Below, one piece after another: positions 34,875 through 46,053 of a stretch of DNA of 64,000 bases. A model generated the notes under the pieces. It was not told the origin of the DNA. It ran no database searches and saw only the letters and a list, made by a program, of their open reading frames with translations. This DNA is from Paenibacillus sp. SYP-B4298 (GTDB lineage: Bacteria > Bacillota > Bacilli > Paenibacillales > Paenibacillaceae). Location: assembly GCF_027627475.1 (NCBI RefSeq), contig NZ_CP115484.1:1239501-1303500 (forward strand). The letters run 5' to 3'. The stretch's first letter is position 1. Each line of letters opens with the position of its first letter. A program made the position numbers and the translations under genes.

Positions 34875-36356
34875 ATGAGTATCTATGAACAAGTGCAAGC
34901 TGGAGATCACGTAATTATTGATAATTACATTGGCGGACAATGGAAGGCTCCACAGTCTGGAGAACGGATGGCGAGCCTGAACCCGGCGCGCCGCGGCGAC
35001 ACGGTCGGCATGGCGCCAGCTTCGGATGCGAAGGATCTGGAGGAGGCGGTAGCGGCAGCGGAGGCGGCTCGGCGTAACTGGGGCAGACTGACTGGCGCGC
35101 AGCGCGGAGCGATTCTATACAAGGCTGCGGATCTATTGGAGAGCCGCATGGAAATCGTTGGACGGACGATGACCCGCGAGATGGGGAAGACGCTGGGCGA
35201 GGCCAAGGGTGAGACGGCACGCGGAGCGGCGATCCTCCGCTATTATGCGGGTGAAGGCATGCGGCCGATCGGCGATGTCATTCCGTCGACAGATGCGGAC
35301 GCGGTGATGTTTACGACTCGCGTGCCGCTCGGAGTTGTCGGCGTCATCTCGCCATGGAACTTCCCGGTCGCGATCCCGATATGGAAGATGGCGCCAGCGC
35401 TGATCTATGGCAATGCGGTCGTCTGGAAGCCGGCAGCCGAGACATCCGTTACGGCGGCGCTCGTTATGGAATGCCTGCATGATGCTGGCTTGCCGGCAGG
35501 GGTAGCCAATATGGTCATTGGCGACGGCGCCGTGATCGGTCAAGCGATCGCCGCTCACCCGGGCATTCACGGCATCACCTTCACAGGCTCCAACGCGGTC
35601 GGCAAGCAGGTCGGCCAGGCTGCGCTGGCGCGCGGAGCCAAGTATCAACTGGAGATGGGCGGGAAGAATCCGGTTATCATTGCAGCAGATGCCGATCTCG
35701 ACCTGGCAGTCGACGGTACGATCAGCGGTGGGCTGCGCTCGACTGGTCAGAAGTGTACGGCGACCAGCCGAGTCATCGTCGTAGCCGAGGTGTACGAGGC
35801 GTTCAAGGAGAAGCTGTTGGCTAAGGTCAATCAGCTTAAGCTGGGCGACGGCCTGGATGCAACCACCTGGCTCGGCCCATGCGCCAGCGAGAAGCAATAC
35901 AACACGGTCAAGCGCTATATTCATGCAGGTGTCGAGGAGGGCGCTGAGCTGATCGCGGGGGGTCTTGAGCTAGAGGATGCCGCGCTCGCGGACGGCTACT
36001 ATGTCGCTCCAACTGTATTCGAGGGTGTAACGACGGCGATGAAGATCGGACGCGAGGAAATCTTCGGTCCGGTGCTTGCGCTCATGGAAGCTGCCGATCT
36101 GGAGGAGGCATTCCGCCTGGCAAACGACACGGAGTTCGGCCTAAGTGCGTCGCTTTATACGCGTGATCTCAGCAGTGCGTTCGCCTTCATCCGGGAATCT
36201 GAGGCGGGGCTTGTTCGCATCAATGCGGAAACGGCTGGAGTCGAGCTGCAGGCGCCATTTGGCGGTATGAAGCAATCCAGCTCTCATTCGCGCGAGCAGG
36301 GACAGGCAGCTATTGAGTTCTACACATCGATCAAGACCGTGTTCGTGAAGCCTTAA
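34875..36356 (+). CDS. Aldehyde dehydrogenase, probable 2-oxoglutarate semialdehyde dehydrogenase
   Basis: A 493-residue NAD(P)-dependent aldehyde dehydrogenase. The catalytic Cys294 is in GQKCTATSR and the general base Glu260 in LEMGGKNP. The N-terminal [16 protein letters not shown] and the [12 protein letters not shown] cofactor-binding segment are typical. CGGAGGG lies upstream of the ATG. In this operon it should oxidise 2-oxoglutarate semialdehyde to 2-oxoglutarate, the last step of the oxidative pentose pathway. Substrate choice is inferred from neighbours; the family also includes succinate semialdehyde enzymes. Confidence 0.9.
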   Translation: MSIYEQVQAGDHVIIDNYIGGQWKAPQSGERMASLNPARRGDTVGMAPASDAKDLEEAVAAAEAARRNWGRLTGAQRGAILYKAADLLESRMEIVGRTMTREMGKTLGEAKGETARGAAILRYYAGEGMRPIGDVIPSTDADAVMFTTRVPLGVVGVISPWNFPVAIPIWKMAPALIYGNAVVWKPAAETSVTAALVMECLHDAGLPAGVANMVIGDGAVIGQAIAAHPGIHGITFTGSNAVGKQVGQAALARGAKYQLEMGGKNPVIIAADADLDLAVDGTISGGLRSTGQKCTATSRVIVVAEVYEAFKEKLLAKVNQLKLGDGLDATTWLGPCASEKQYNTVKRYIHAGVEEGAELIAGGLELEDAALADGYYVAPTVFEGVTTAMKIGREEIFGPVLALMEAADLEEAFRLANDTEFGLSASLYTRDLSSAFAFIRESEAGLVRINAETAGVELQAPFGGMKQSSSHSREQGQAAIEFYTSIKTVFVKP

Positions 36357-36374
36357 CCGGAGGAGGAGCATACG

Positions 36375-38387
36375 ATGCTCGAACGTTTGCAAGCTGTAAT
36401 GGGGCAAGATGGCGAGGAGCCGTACTTTCAGATCGCGACCCATGCCCCCGGCCCTTCCGGCAAGCTGCCGTTGACGCCGGAGATGCTGCTCCATTCGCCG
36501 AGCGGCAATCTGTTCGGCTGGAGCCAGAATGTGGGCATGGGGTGGACACCAGATCGGCTGCGCGGCAGGGAGGTGCTCATTATGGGCACGATGGGCGGTA
36601 TCCGCAACGAGGACGGCACGCCTGCTGCGCTTGGTTACCATACCGGACATTGGGAGATCGGCCTGCTCATGAAGGAGGCGGCGGCGGAGATTACTGCTGC
36701 GGGGAATATTCCCTTTGCTGGCTATGTCAGCGATCCGTGCGATGGACGCTCGCAAGGGACATCCGGCATGTATGATTCGCTGCCGTATCGCAATGATGCG
36801 GCGATCGTCGTTCGGCGCCTGATTCGTTCCTTGCCGACTCGCGCGGCTGTGATGGGGGTGGCGACCTGTGACAAGGGGCTGCCAGCCATGATGGTCGCGC
36901 TGGCCGGCATGAAGCAGATTCCGGGAGTCATCGTGCCGGGTGGCGTCACGCTGCCGCCGACGCGCGGCGAGGATGCGGGCAAGATACAGACCATCGGGGC
37001 GCGCTATGCTGCCGGGGAGCTGTCGCTGGAGGAAGCGGCTGATCTCGGCTGCCGCGCCTGCGCGACACCGGGCGGGGGCTGCCAGTTTCTCGGGACGGCG
37101 GGCACCGCGCAGGTGGTCGCCGAAGCGCTCGGCATGACGGTGCCGCATGCGGCGCTCGCCCCATCCGGTCAGCCAGTATGGGCCGAGATGGCGCGCCAAT
37201 CTGCCCGTGCCGCGATGGGGCTTGCTGCCAGTGGTCTGACGATGGGCGACCTGCTAACCGATGCATCGATCCGCAATGCGATGGTGGTGCATGCAGCATT
37301 CGGCGGCTCCACCAATCTGCTGCTGCACATCCCTGCCATTGCACATGCGGCCTCCCTTCGAGTGCCGGACGCTGGCGATTGGGCGGAGGTCAATCGCAGT
37401 GTTCCGCGGCTGGTCAGTGTGCTGCCGAACGGTCCTGTGCCCCATCCGACCGTTCGTGTCTTTCTTGCTGGCGGCGTGCCGGAGGTTATGCTGCATCTGC
37501 GGAAGCTGGGCGTGCTGGATGAGAGCGTGCTGACGGTGTCCGGTACGACACTGGGGCAGACGCTGGACTGGTGGGAGTCATCGGAGCGTCGTGCGCGGAT
37601 GCGCGCCTATCTCTCCGACACGGAGGGCATCGATCCGGACACGGTCATTTATAGCCCGCCTGCTGCCCGTGCCGCAGGTCTTGCCTCTACGGTCACCTTT
37701 CCGAAGGGCAATATCGCCCCGGAGGGAGCCGTCATCAAGTCGACGGCTATCGACCCATCCATGCTGGACGCGGAAGGGGTATTCCGCCATGTCGGCAGGG
37801 CGAAGGTGTTCACGACCGAGCGCGATGCGATCCGAGCGATCAAGACGGGCGGCATTGCACCGGGCGACATCATTGCGCTGATCGGTCGCGGTCCTTCCGG
37901 CACAGGGATGGAGGAGACCTACCAGCTAACCTCGGCGCTCAAGCATCTGTCTTATGGCAAGCAAGTATCGCTGCTGACCGATGCCCGATTCTCCGGTGTA
38001 TCCACTGGCGCCTGTATCGGACATATCGGCCCGGAGGCGCTCGCTGGCGGTCCGGTCGGCAAGCTAAGGGACGGAGACTGGATCGATATACGGATCGATA
38101 CGCGCAAGCTAGAGGGCTCGCTCCATATGGTCGGCAGAGGCGATGAGCCGTTATCCCCAGAGGAAGGCACCGCTCTGCTGGCGTCCAGATCGCCTCATCC
38201 GGGATTGCAAGAGGATGCCGAGCTGCCGGATGATACCCGTCTGTGGGCCGCTCTGCAAGCGGCCAGCGGAGGGACATGGCAAGGCTGTGTCTATGATGCG
38301 GATCGGATTATACGGACGCTGCAAGCGGGCATGCGCGCGTTGGCGGCCGAAGAAGACGGGACACACGATAGAAGGAGCGAGACATGA
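36375..38387 (+). CDS. D-xylonate dehydratase, YjhG/YagF family (IlvD/Edd superfamily)
   Basis: This 670-residue protein is longer than ordinary IlvD/Edd dehydratases but matches the YjhG/YagF branch (about 650 residues), whose Escherichia coli members dehydrate D-xylonate to 2-keto-3-deoxy-xylonate. Iron-sulfur ligand regions are visible: [16 protein letters not shown] and [19 protein letters not shown]. The C-terminal [17 protein letters not shown] and [21 protein letters not shown] motifs are those of the superfamily. GGAGGAGGAG is 9 nt upstream. Its stop overlaps the start of the GH43 gene (ATGA). It supports D-xylose, rather than arabinose, as the main pentose of the pathway. Confidence 0.9.
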   Translation: MLERLQAVMGQDGEEPYFQIATHAPGPSGKLPLTPEMLLHSPSGNLFGWSQNVGMGWTPDRLRGREVLIMGTMGGIRNEDGTPAALGYHTGHWEIGLLMKEAAAEITAAGNIPFAGYVSDPCDGRSQGTSGMYDSLPYRNDAAIVVRRLIRSLPTRAAVMGVATCDKGLPAMMVALAGMKQIPGVIVPGGVTLPPTRGEDAGKIQTIGARYAAGELSLEEAADLGCRACATPGGGCQFLGTAGTAQVVAEALGMTVPHAALAPSGQPVWAEMARQSARAAMGLAASGLTMGDLLTDASIRNAMVVHAAFGGSTNLLLHIPAIAHAASLRVPDAGDWAEVNRSVPRLVSVLPNGPVPHPTVRVFLAGGVPEVMLHLRKLGVLDESVLTVSGTTLGQTLDWWESSERRARMRAYLSDTEGIDPDTVIYSPPAARAAGLASTVTFPKGNIAPEGAVIKSTAIDPSMLDAEGVFRHVGRAKVFTTERDAIRAIKTGGIAPGDIIALIGRGPSGTGMEETYQLTSALKHLSYGKQVSLLTDARFSGVSTGACIGHIGPEALAGGPVGKLRDGDWIDIRIDTRKLEGSLHMVGRGDEPLSPEEGTALLASRSPHPGLQEDAELPDDTRLWAALQAASGGTWQGCVYDADRIIRTLQAGMRALAAEEDGTHDRRSET

Positions 38388-40006
38388 AGCCGATAACCAA
38401 CCCGATCTTAAAGGGCTTTAACCCCGACCCCTCGATCATACGTGTCGGGGACGACTACTATATTGCAACTTCAACCTTCGAATGGTATCCAGGCGTACAG
38501 ATTCATCATTCGCGAGATTTGAAGAATTGGCGGCTGCTGACCCATCCGCTTACACGTCCAGATCAACTGGAGATGCGGGGCAACCCGGATTCCGGAGGCA
38601 TCTGGGCACCGTGCCTAAGCTATGACAAGGGAACATATTATCTCGTCTATACGGATGTAAAGAGTCATATCGGCCCGTTCAAGGACACGCATAATTATGT
38701 GGTGACCGCCACGAATATTATGGGCCCCTGGTCTGAGCCGGTCTATCTGAACAGCAGCGGCTTCGATCCATCGCTCTATCATGATGAGGACGGAAGCAAG
38801 TGGCTGCTCAACATGACCTGGGATCACCGCAAGGGGAGGAATCGGTTCAGCGGCATCGTAATGCAGCAGTATGATGAGCAGGAGCGCCGTCTGATCGGCC
38901 CGGTTCATCCACTGTTCAGCGGTACGGAGCTGGGCTTGACAGAAGGGCCTCATCTGTACAAACGCGGTGATTATTATTATCTGATCACAGCCGAGGGGGG
39001 AACTCGCTGGAATCATGCGGTTACCGTTGCACGCTCCACATCGCTGTTTGGGCCATACGAGGTCGACCCGAGCAATCCGATGCTGACGTCCCGTCATAAC
39101 CCGGCATTGCCGCTACAGCGGGCGGGGCACGCCGACCTGGTTGAGACCCAGCACGGCGAATGGTATATGGTGCATCTGTGCGGCAGACCGCTAGCGGCCT
39201 CGCGTACCTGCAACCTCGGGCGCGAGACAGCGATCCAGAAGGTGCAGTGGACAGCAGATGGCTGGCTGCGGCTGGAGTCTGGCGGCAACGAGCCGGTGCT
39301 GGAGGTGCCGGCCCCGGCGGGTCTGGCGGAGCATAGCTTCCCGGAGCCTTGCCATGGCATCGGCAAGGACGATTTCTCAGATCCGGTCTTGAATATCCAT
39401 CTGAACACCTTGCGTGAACCAGCCGATGAGCGATGGCTCTCGCTCAAGGAACGGCCTGGGTATCTGCGCTTGCGCGGCCGGGAATCGTTCTCGTCATCCC
39501 ATAGCCAAAGTCTGGTGGCGCGCCGACAGCAATCCTGTGTGGCGGAAGCGGAGACTGTGGTCGAGTTCGAGCCGGATACACATCGGCAGATGGCAGGACT
39601 TGTCTACTACTATAATGCCCGCAACTGGTATTATGTGAGGGTGAGCCATGATGAGCAATGGGGCAAAAGTCTGGCGATCCTGACCAGCGACCAAGGCCAG
39701 TATGACGAGCCGCTCGAGCAGGAGATCAGCGTGGAAGGCTGGAGACAGGTCTATCTGAAACTGAAGCTGCATGATGAGCGCGCCCAGTTTTACTACTCTG
39801 CAGACGGGAAGGACTGGCAGCCTATCGGCCCTGTCCTCGATGCGGGGAAGATGTCTGATGAGCATGTAGAGGAAAAAAGAGACGGGATATTGCTCGATCA
39901 GGGCTTTACCGGCGCGTTCATCGGCCTGTGTGTTCAGGACCTGAGCGGGATGCGCAAGCATGCAGATTTTGATTATTTCTCTTATATAGAAGAAACGGAT
40001 ATATAA
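38384..40006 (+). CDS. GH43 beta-xylosidase
   Basis: This 540-residue intracellular enzyme (no signal peptide) has a five-bladed propeller catalytic domain (about 1-310) and a C-terminal lectin-like sheet domain (about 330-540), as in bacterial GH43 beta-xylosidases. Likely catalytic residues are Asp15 (FNPDPS), Asp128 (FDPSLY) and Glu187 (TEGPHL), at positions expected for the XynB3-type subgroup. It should release xylose from imported xylo-oligosaccharides, feeding the xylonate pathway encoded by the three genes before it, with which it is translationally coupled (4-nt overlap). Arabinofuranosidase side activity is possible. Confidence 0.92.
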   Translation: MKPITNPILKGFNPDPSIIRVGDDYYIATSTFEWYPGVQIHHSRDLKNWRLLTHPLTRPDQLEMRGNPDSGGIWAPCLSYDKGTYYLVYTDVKSHIGPFKDTHNYVVTATNIMGPWSEPVYLNSSGFDPSLYHDEDGSKWLLNMTWDHRKGRNRFSGIVMQQYDEQERRLIGPVHPLFSGTELGLTEGPHLYKRGDYYYLITAEGGTRWNHAVTVARSTSLFGPYEVDPSNPMLTSRHNPALPLQRAGHADLVETQHGEWYMVHLCGRPLAASRTCNLGRETAIQKVQWTADGWLRLESGGNEPVLEVPAPAGLAEHSFPEPCHGIGKDDFSDPVLNIHLNTLREPADERWLSLKERPGYLRLRGRESFSSSHSQSLVARRQQSCVAEAETVVEFEPDTHRQMAGLVYYYNARNWYYVRVSHDEQWGKSLAILTSDQGQYDEPLEQEISVEGWRQVYLKLKLHDERAQFYYSADGKDWQPIGPVLDAGKMSDEHVEEKRDGILLDQGFTGAFIGLCVQDLSGMRKHADFDYFSYIEETDI

Positions 40007-40017
40007 TGTGCTTCAGG

Positions 40018-40053
40018 GGGGCTGTCCCCACAGCCCCTTCTGGACAGCCCCTT
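40018..40053. terminator. Terminator after the xylonate/GH43 operon
   Basis: GGGGCTGTCC (40018-40027) pairs with GGACAGCCCC (40042-40051); an alternative GGGGCTGT/ACAGCCCC pairing lies within. Confidence 0.7.
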
Positions 40054-40071
40054 CGGTAGTTAAAAAGGCTA

Positions 40072-40965
40072 TTAGGAAAACAGTTCACAATTGTTTAGTA
40101 TTTCCTCTGTACTAAGTAAGGTAGCTTCTCCGATCCCCACATTATTGGCTTTCATGAAGGACTGTACTGCCTGGTACCCTACTGCATATCCCGCAAACGG
40201 TGATAACCCGACAGGTTGATACCCCTGTTCTTTTGCAACGGTGTCACCAAACATATAACTGCTAACCTCTGCAAATCCTTTAACATGTAAAGCATCCTTT
40301 ATTATTTCAATTGAGTATTCTAAGTCCTCTTTATCAAAAGAAGTAACCCAAGGACCTAAAAGGTCTCCTCCATAGAGCTCTTTTGCAAATGACTCTGCTA
40401 AACCTTCTATAATTAGGTAATCTCCAACTGTAACGTTACCATGATCCCAATCAAAATAAGAAAAACGGATATTATGATGAAACTCATGTGCAATGACAGC
40501 AGGGATTTTAGAAACATTATAGGAGTTAGGGAAAATTGACACTTGAATAAATCCTGGAACTCCCCCAAAGCCAGAATAACCTTTTTGTAATTCGAGCTTC
40601 TTTGGATCAGCGATGTACATTCCAAATTTCAATTCATCAGTATTCATCTTTAAGTTATTCTCCTGTATAAAATCAGCACAGTGATTCAAGGTATCATATG
40701 CCGTTTGAAGAGCTTGAATCTCCTTTAAATTCTCTAATGCTATCGTTCCAATTTCGGTTTCCGTTATATCAAGATACCCAAGCATTTGTGTAGCTATTAA
40801 TACATCATATCCATTAGGTTGATTGGCTTTTAAAGGAACACTAATGGTATTCCACATCTTTTCAAAAGGCTTCATCATGGAATACCGAAAGTAGTTTTCT
40901 TTTTCTTCCTCCATAGAAAACAACTTCTCATACTGCTCGATTGTATTTTCGATTACTATTTTCAT
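40072..40965 (-). CDS. DUF2268-type putative zinc metalloprotease
   Basis: I choose the ATG (40965-40963) with AAAGGTG 6 nt upstream, giving 297 residues. The HEFHH motif (AVIAHEFHHNIRF) followed by a downstream Glu in the EGLAESFAKELYGGD helix fits a gluzincin-like zinc site, as in DUF2268 proteins. It has no signal peptide. The gene is clearly richer in A+T than its flanks and uses AT-rich codons, a sign of recent acquisition. It stands alone, convergent to the GH43 operon. Biological role unknown. Confidence 0.82.
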   Translation of the reverse strand: MKIVIENTIEQYEKLFSMEEEKENYFRYSMMKPFEKMWNTISVPLKANQPNGYDVLIATQMLGYLDITETEIGTIALENLKEIQALQTAYDTLNHCADFIQENNLKMNTDELKFGMYIADPKKLELQKGYSGFGGVPGFIQVSIFPNSYNVSKIPAVIAHEFHHNIRFSYFDWDHGNVTVGDYLIIEGLAESFAKELYGGDLLGPWVTSFDKEDLEYSIEIIKDALHVKGFAEVSSYMFGDTVAKEQGYQPVGLSPFAGYAVGYQAVQSFMKANNVGIGEATLLSTEEILNNCELFS

Positions 40966-41238
40966 AGCTAACACCTTTGTTATTTTTGATGATCTGAATA
41001 GACGTTCATCGCTTCGCTCATAAAATTAGCTCATCCATGACTACCTCCTTCAATTACTACGATAAATGATTACGCAACGTAAGAGTCAATAGTTGGAGGA
41101 TATTATTTTGCATGCGACAGTTCTTCCAGAGTATGTCGATCATCTGAGGAGAGGTAGCATGCTATTCCTGATCTATTTGTCGCACAGGTGGGGCTGTGAT
41201 AGAATCGAGTCATACGATGAAACTTCCGAGGTGATGAT

Positions 41239-41622
41239 ATGACAACTCCTGCTGATGAGCAATATACGGAAGCCTCCTTCTGGGAGAAGCTGAAGAAATT
41301 CGGCAAGAAGGCGGGCGTTAAGGTGGTGTACACTGCGCTGCTGTTATTCTATTGTCTGCGAGATGGAAATGTACCTCCATGGGCGAAGACGGTTATTGTC
41401 GGTGCATTAGCGTATTTCATCAACCCGGTGGATGCAATTCCAGATGTGGTGCCGGTCGTCGGCTTCACCGATGATCTGGGGGCTCTTGTGGCTGCCTTGG
41501 GCACAGTGGCTGTATATATCAATGATGACATTCGTCACAAAGCGAGAACTAGACTTGCAGAATGGTTTGGCGCGGACGCTCTGGAGGAGCTCGCAGAACT
41601 GGATCAGAAGCTGGTCAAATAG
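41239..41622 (+). CDS. YkvA/DUF1232-family small membrane protein
   Basis: A 127-residue protein with GAGGTGATGAT before the ATG. The DUF1232 core is visible: KTVIVGALAYFINPVDAIPDVVPVVGFTDDLGALVAALGTVAVYI (about 54-98), with the invariant NPVDAIPD segment joining two hydrophobic helices. The function of the family is unknown; members are membrane-associated. It is monocistronic with a strong terminator behind it. Confidence 0.88.
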   Translation: MTTPADEQYTEASFWEKLKKFGKKAGVKVVYTALLLFYCLRDGNVPPWAKTVIVGALAYFINPVDAIPDVVPVVGFTDDLGALVAALGTVAVYINDDIRHKARTRLAEWFGADALEELAELDQKLVK

Positions 41623-41626
41623 AAGA

Positions 41627-41662
41627 ACAGAAGGTGGAGCCTAGCCCGCCTTCTGTTTTTTT
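41627..41662 (+). terminator. Rho-independent terminator
   Basis: ACAGAAGGTGG (41627-41637) pairs with CCGCCTTCTGT (41645-41655), one G-T pair, followed by seven T residues. It separates convergent genes. Confidence 0.88.
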
Positions 41663-41669
41663 GCCTTAT

Positions 41670-42581
41670 TCACTGCTGTGCATCGTAATAGATACGGAAG
41701 AGCAGATCCTGATCATAATTGCCGAAGCCCCTCCCGAACAAGGTCAGCCCGCCGCGGTGATGCGGCGTATCCTCGGCCGAGATGCGAAATGTCCATGAGC
41801 CAGTCCCCCATTCCAGATCCTGAATCCGCAGCTCGGAGATGCGCTGCCCGTCGATGAAGGTTCCCCCAGAATGGATGCGCAGCACCTTCAGCAGTCCATA
41901 TTGATTCACATCCGGCGGCCACCAGGCTGGTGTAAATCTGCCGGGACGGTCGCCGAAGTCTCCCGGACTTGTCCACTTGCCCAGACAGGTGCCATTCATA
42001 TAGAAGCGAATATCTGAAGGCCATCGTTCCTTGGTGCGCGGCGCTTCCGAGCTGATCTCCATCGCAATCTCGACCTCACTGAGCTGTTGATTCTGGAACA
42101 GATAATTGGGAATCTTGTATTCCACATAGCCCTGCGAGAACCATAGGATGCCCGCTAGGACACGCTGGGGGTCGAGAAAGTATCTCGCATCGTCGTATTG
42201 TCCAATGAGCTGTTCTCTCGTAGCCAGCCCGCAGGTCGGTACAGCCTGTACATCTGTGTAATGCCCTACCGGCACGGCGATTTCAATCAGCTTGCGAGAG
42301 GCACCGCCGGTAGAGGAGAGATTAATCTGCAGATGGTGAGCGGATAACGAGCAGAATTTGTAGGTGGCCTGGCCGATCCGTCTGCTCCGGCAGCTAATCA
42401 GTCCCGCCTTTTGCAGCTTGTTCACATGGATGCTCGTAATGGCGTTGCTCAGTCCAAGCTCCTCCGCAAGCTGCTTCACATGTTTTTCCTCTTGCTGGAG
42501 CAAGTCAATAATTTTCAGTCGCACGGCGCTGGCTAGCGCTTCATATACGATCAGTGATTGTTCCCCTGTAGTTAGTTGCAT
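41670..42581 (-). CDS. ArsR-type regulator with long C-terminal domain, next to GH51 gene
   Basis: A 303-residue protein. Residues about 8-80 form a winged helix (ALASAVRLKIIDLLQQEEKHVKQLAEELGLSNAITSIHVNKLQKAGLISC). The remaining 220 residues are beta-rich, with aromatic motifs (FSQGYVEYKIPNYLF, FTPAWWPPDVNQYG, GSWTFRISAEDTPHHRGGLTLFGRGFGNYDQDL) that suggest a sugar-binding sheet domain. That is unusual, since plain ArsR proteins are about 100 residues. It is divergent from the GH51 arabinofuranosidase gene across 150 bp of AT-rich DNA and probably regulates it. The effector is unknown, perhaps arabinose-containing sugar. Confidence 0.82.
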   Translation of the reverse strand: MQLTTGEQSLIVYEALASAVRLKIIDLLQQEEKHVKQLAEELGLSNAITSIHVNKLQKAGLISCRSRRIGQATYKFCSLSAHHLQINLSSTGGASRKLIEIAVPVGHYTDVQAVPTCGLATREQLIGQYDDARYFLDPQRVLAGILWFSQGYVEYKIPNYLFQNQQLSEVEIAMEISSEAPRTKERWPSDIRFYMNGTCLGKWTSPGDFGDRPGRFTPAWWPPDVNQYGLLKVLRIHSGGTFIDGQRISELRIQDLEWGTGSWTFRISAEDTPHHRGGLTLFGRGFGNYDQDLLFRIYYDAQQ

Positions 42582-42725
42582 AGAAGCCTCCGCACTTGAG
42601 CTGGGATCACAGTAGATCTCAGTATGAATTTATATATTGATTACTTCAATAGGATATGATAAATATATACTGCATAAAAGTTGATCATGAATTAATTATA
42701 ACATTAAATCAAGTTGGGAGCGTGA

Positions 42726-44240
<1,515 letters not shown>

Positions 44241-44256
44241 CAACCAACTGAAGAAG

Positions 44257-44333
44257 CTCTCTGTTCGTGAATAACGACTTTGCTCCCGCTGTAAGTGGGC
44301 GAGGCTGGTATGAAGCGGGCAGAGAGTTTTTTT
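44257..44333 (+). terminator. Terminator after the GH51 gene
   Basis: CTCTCTG (44257-44263) pairs with CAGAGAG (44320-44326), with a second stem CTCCCGCT/AGTGGGCGAG inside, followed by seven T residues. Confidence 0.8.
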
Positions 44334-44471
44334 GTATTTGACTAAATATAATAAATTACCTATAATTTTAATAGTAAGCAATATTTTTATAGCTTCTGGC
44401 TGACTCAAGCATCCTGTAATTATACGACCCTAGAACCGGTTGGCTAATCGAATCAGGAGGAGATGAGACGA

Positions 44472-45821
44472 ATGAGCACACGTCGTGTGATCAAGAATGG
44501 CTACATATTGACACTGGACCATTCTATCGGGAATCTGGAGAGGGCAGACATTCTAATTGAGGGCTCGACAATTGTAACGATTCAGGCAGGGCTTGATGTG
44601 TCCGATTGTGAAGTAATTGACGCTACGGATATGATTGTGATGCCTGGGTTTGTGGATACGCATCGACATGTATGGGAATCTCTGCTGCGGACGATCGGGA
44701 CAGACTGGTCGCTCCCGAACTATCTTCAGAGCCTCTATTACGGTGGAATTGGCAGCAGATTGCGTCCGGTAGATTGTCATGCTGCCAATCTGCTGGGGGC
44801 ATTGGAAGCGCTTAATGCAGGGGTTACCACTGTGCTGGACTGGTCGATGATCTATTCCCCTGAGCATGCGGACGCGCTGATTAGCGGCTTGCAGGCTTCG
44901 GGAATTCGGGGGGTGTTCGCCTATGGGGTTTCGGGAGAGACCGAGTATTGGGACCGGGAGAGCCGGAAGCGGGTCCCGCAGGATGTTCATCGAATCAAGC
45001 GGGACTATTTCTCCTCGGAGGATCAGCTCCTGACACTCGGTCTAGCGATTAGAGGGCCGGAGTTCAGCAGTTGGGAGGCGACAGTTGAGGACATTCGGCT
45101 CGCGCGCGAGCTGAATGCTGTCTGTTCGATGCATGTCGGCTTTGGCAATTGGGGGCCGCATGATCGTTCGATCGAGAAACTCCATCACGCTGGACTGCTC
45201 GGCCCGGATCTGAATATGGTGCATGCGAACACCATGAGCAGCGATGAGTACCGAATGTTGGCTGAGGCGGGCGCTTCCTTATCTGTCACCCCGGAGATTG
45301 AGATGATGATGGGACACGGCTACCCTGCAACAGGACGCTTCCTGGAGCATGGCGGTATCCCGGCGCTAGGTGTAGACGTTGTAACGTCTACTGCCGGAGA
45401 CATGTTTGCTCAGATGAAATTTGCACTGCAGGCTGAGCGTGCGCGAGTGAACCAGCAGGTGCTCGATGCAGGCGATATGCCGGACACCTTGCACATTAAG
45501 GCAGAGCAAGCGCTGCAATTTGCGACTACAGCAGGAGCTCGGGCATTGCAGCTTGAACATAAGATCGGCTCCTTATCGCCAGGTAAGGAAGCGGATCTGA
45601 TTATGATACGGATGACCGATTTGAACCTGTTTCCGGTGATGGATCCGATCGGTGCCGTGGTACAGTTTGCTCATCCGGGCAATGTAGATTCTGTCTTCGT
45701 GGCCGGGCGTCCAGTCAAGCGGCACGGGAAGCTGCTGCATGTGGACCTGGATCACGTGAGAGCACTCGCAAGCGAGAGTGTATCCTATCTTAGGAGCGTT
45801 CCTGCTGGTACAGCACAGTAA
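44472..45821 (+). CDS. Amidohydrolase (TrzN/AtzA-like metal-dependent deaminase group)
   Basis: I choose the ATG at 44472 (449 residues) after AGGAGGAG. The metal-site residues of the amidohydrolase superfamily are present: HRH in VDTHRHVWES (about 62-66), His in CSMHVGF, His in MVHANTM and Asp in LGVDVVTS. The C-terminal LSPGKEADLIMIRMTDL is the usual return of the small beta domain. Relatives remove amino or chloro groups from heterocycles such as guanine or triazines. It stands alone between terminators, and its substrate cannot be told. No purine-riboswitch-like or other RNA element was recognised in its 140-nt leader. Confidence 0.85.
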   Translation: MSTRRVIKNGYILTLDHSIGNLERADILIEGSTIVTIQAGLDVSDCEVIDATDMIVMPGFVDTHRHVWESLLRTIGTDWSLPNYLQSLYYGGIGSRLRPVDCHAANLLGALEALNAGVTTVLDWSMIYSPEHADALISGLQASGIRGVFAYGVSGETEYWDRESRKRVPQDVHRIKRDYFSSEDQLLTLGLAIRGPEFSSWEATVEDIRLARELNAVCSMHVGFGNWGPHDRSIEKLHHAGLLGPDLNMVHANTMSSDEYRMLAEAGASLSVTPEIEMMMGHGYPATGRFLEHGGIPALGVDVVTSTAGDMFAQMKFALQAERARVNQQVLDAGDMPDTLHIKAEQALQFATTAGARALQLEHKIGSLSPGKEADLIMIRMTDLNLFPVMDPIGAVVQFAHPGNVDSVFVAGRPVKRHGKLLHVDLDHVRALASESVSYLRSVPAGTAQ

Positions 45822-45916
45822 GCGAGTATCATGCGAAACGAAGCTTTGCCTGCTTAGGACGGTGACGGCCGTTTACGCTTATTTTCGTAGGAGAGCAGGG
45901 GAAATGCTGATGATCT

Positions 45917-45959
45917 GCCAGGTGCAGCCGATGTGGTGGCTGCACCTGGCTTTTATTTT
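45917..45959 (+). terminator. Rho-independent terminator
   Basis: A 13-bp perfect stem GCCAGGTGCAGCC (45917-45929) with its complement (45938-45950), followed by TTTTATTTT. Confidence 0.92.
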
Positions 45960-46053
45960 GGGGGAATCTATTTATCCGCTAGACTTTACCAGCCCGCTGT
46001 AGTGGTCTAAAATGATTGGAGGAATGAGACTTGTTTTGGAGAGGAGAGGTAGT

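Noticed and set aside
36141-37199. Long minus-strand open frame (352 codons) opposite the xylonate dehydratase gene
   Set aside because: The plus-strand protein is clearly YjhG-like with conserved motifs; the antisense product is Arg/His-rich with no recognisable domain.
44334-44471. Leader of the amidohydrolase gene considered as a purine-type riboswitch
   Set aside because: No recognisable conserved core, paired loops or expression-platform hairpin could be identified by eye.
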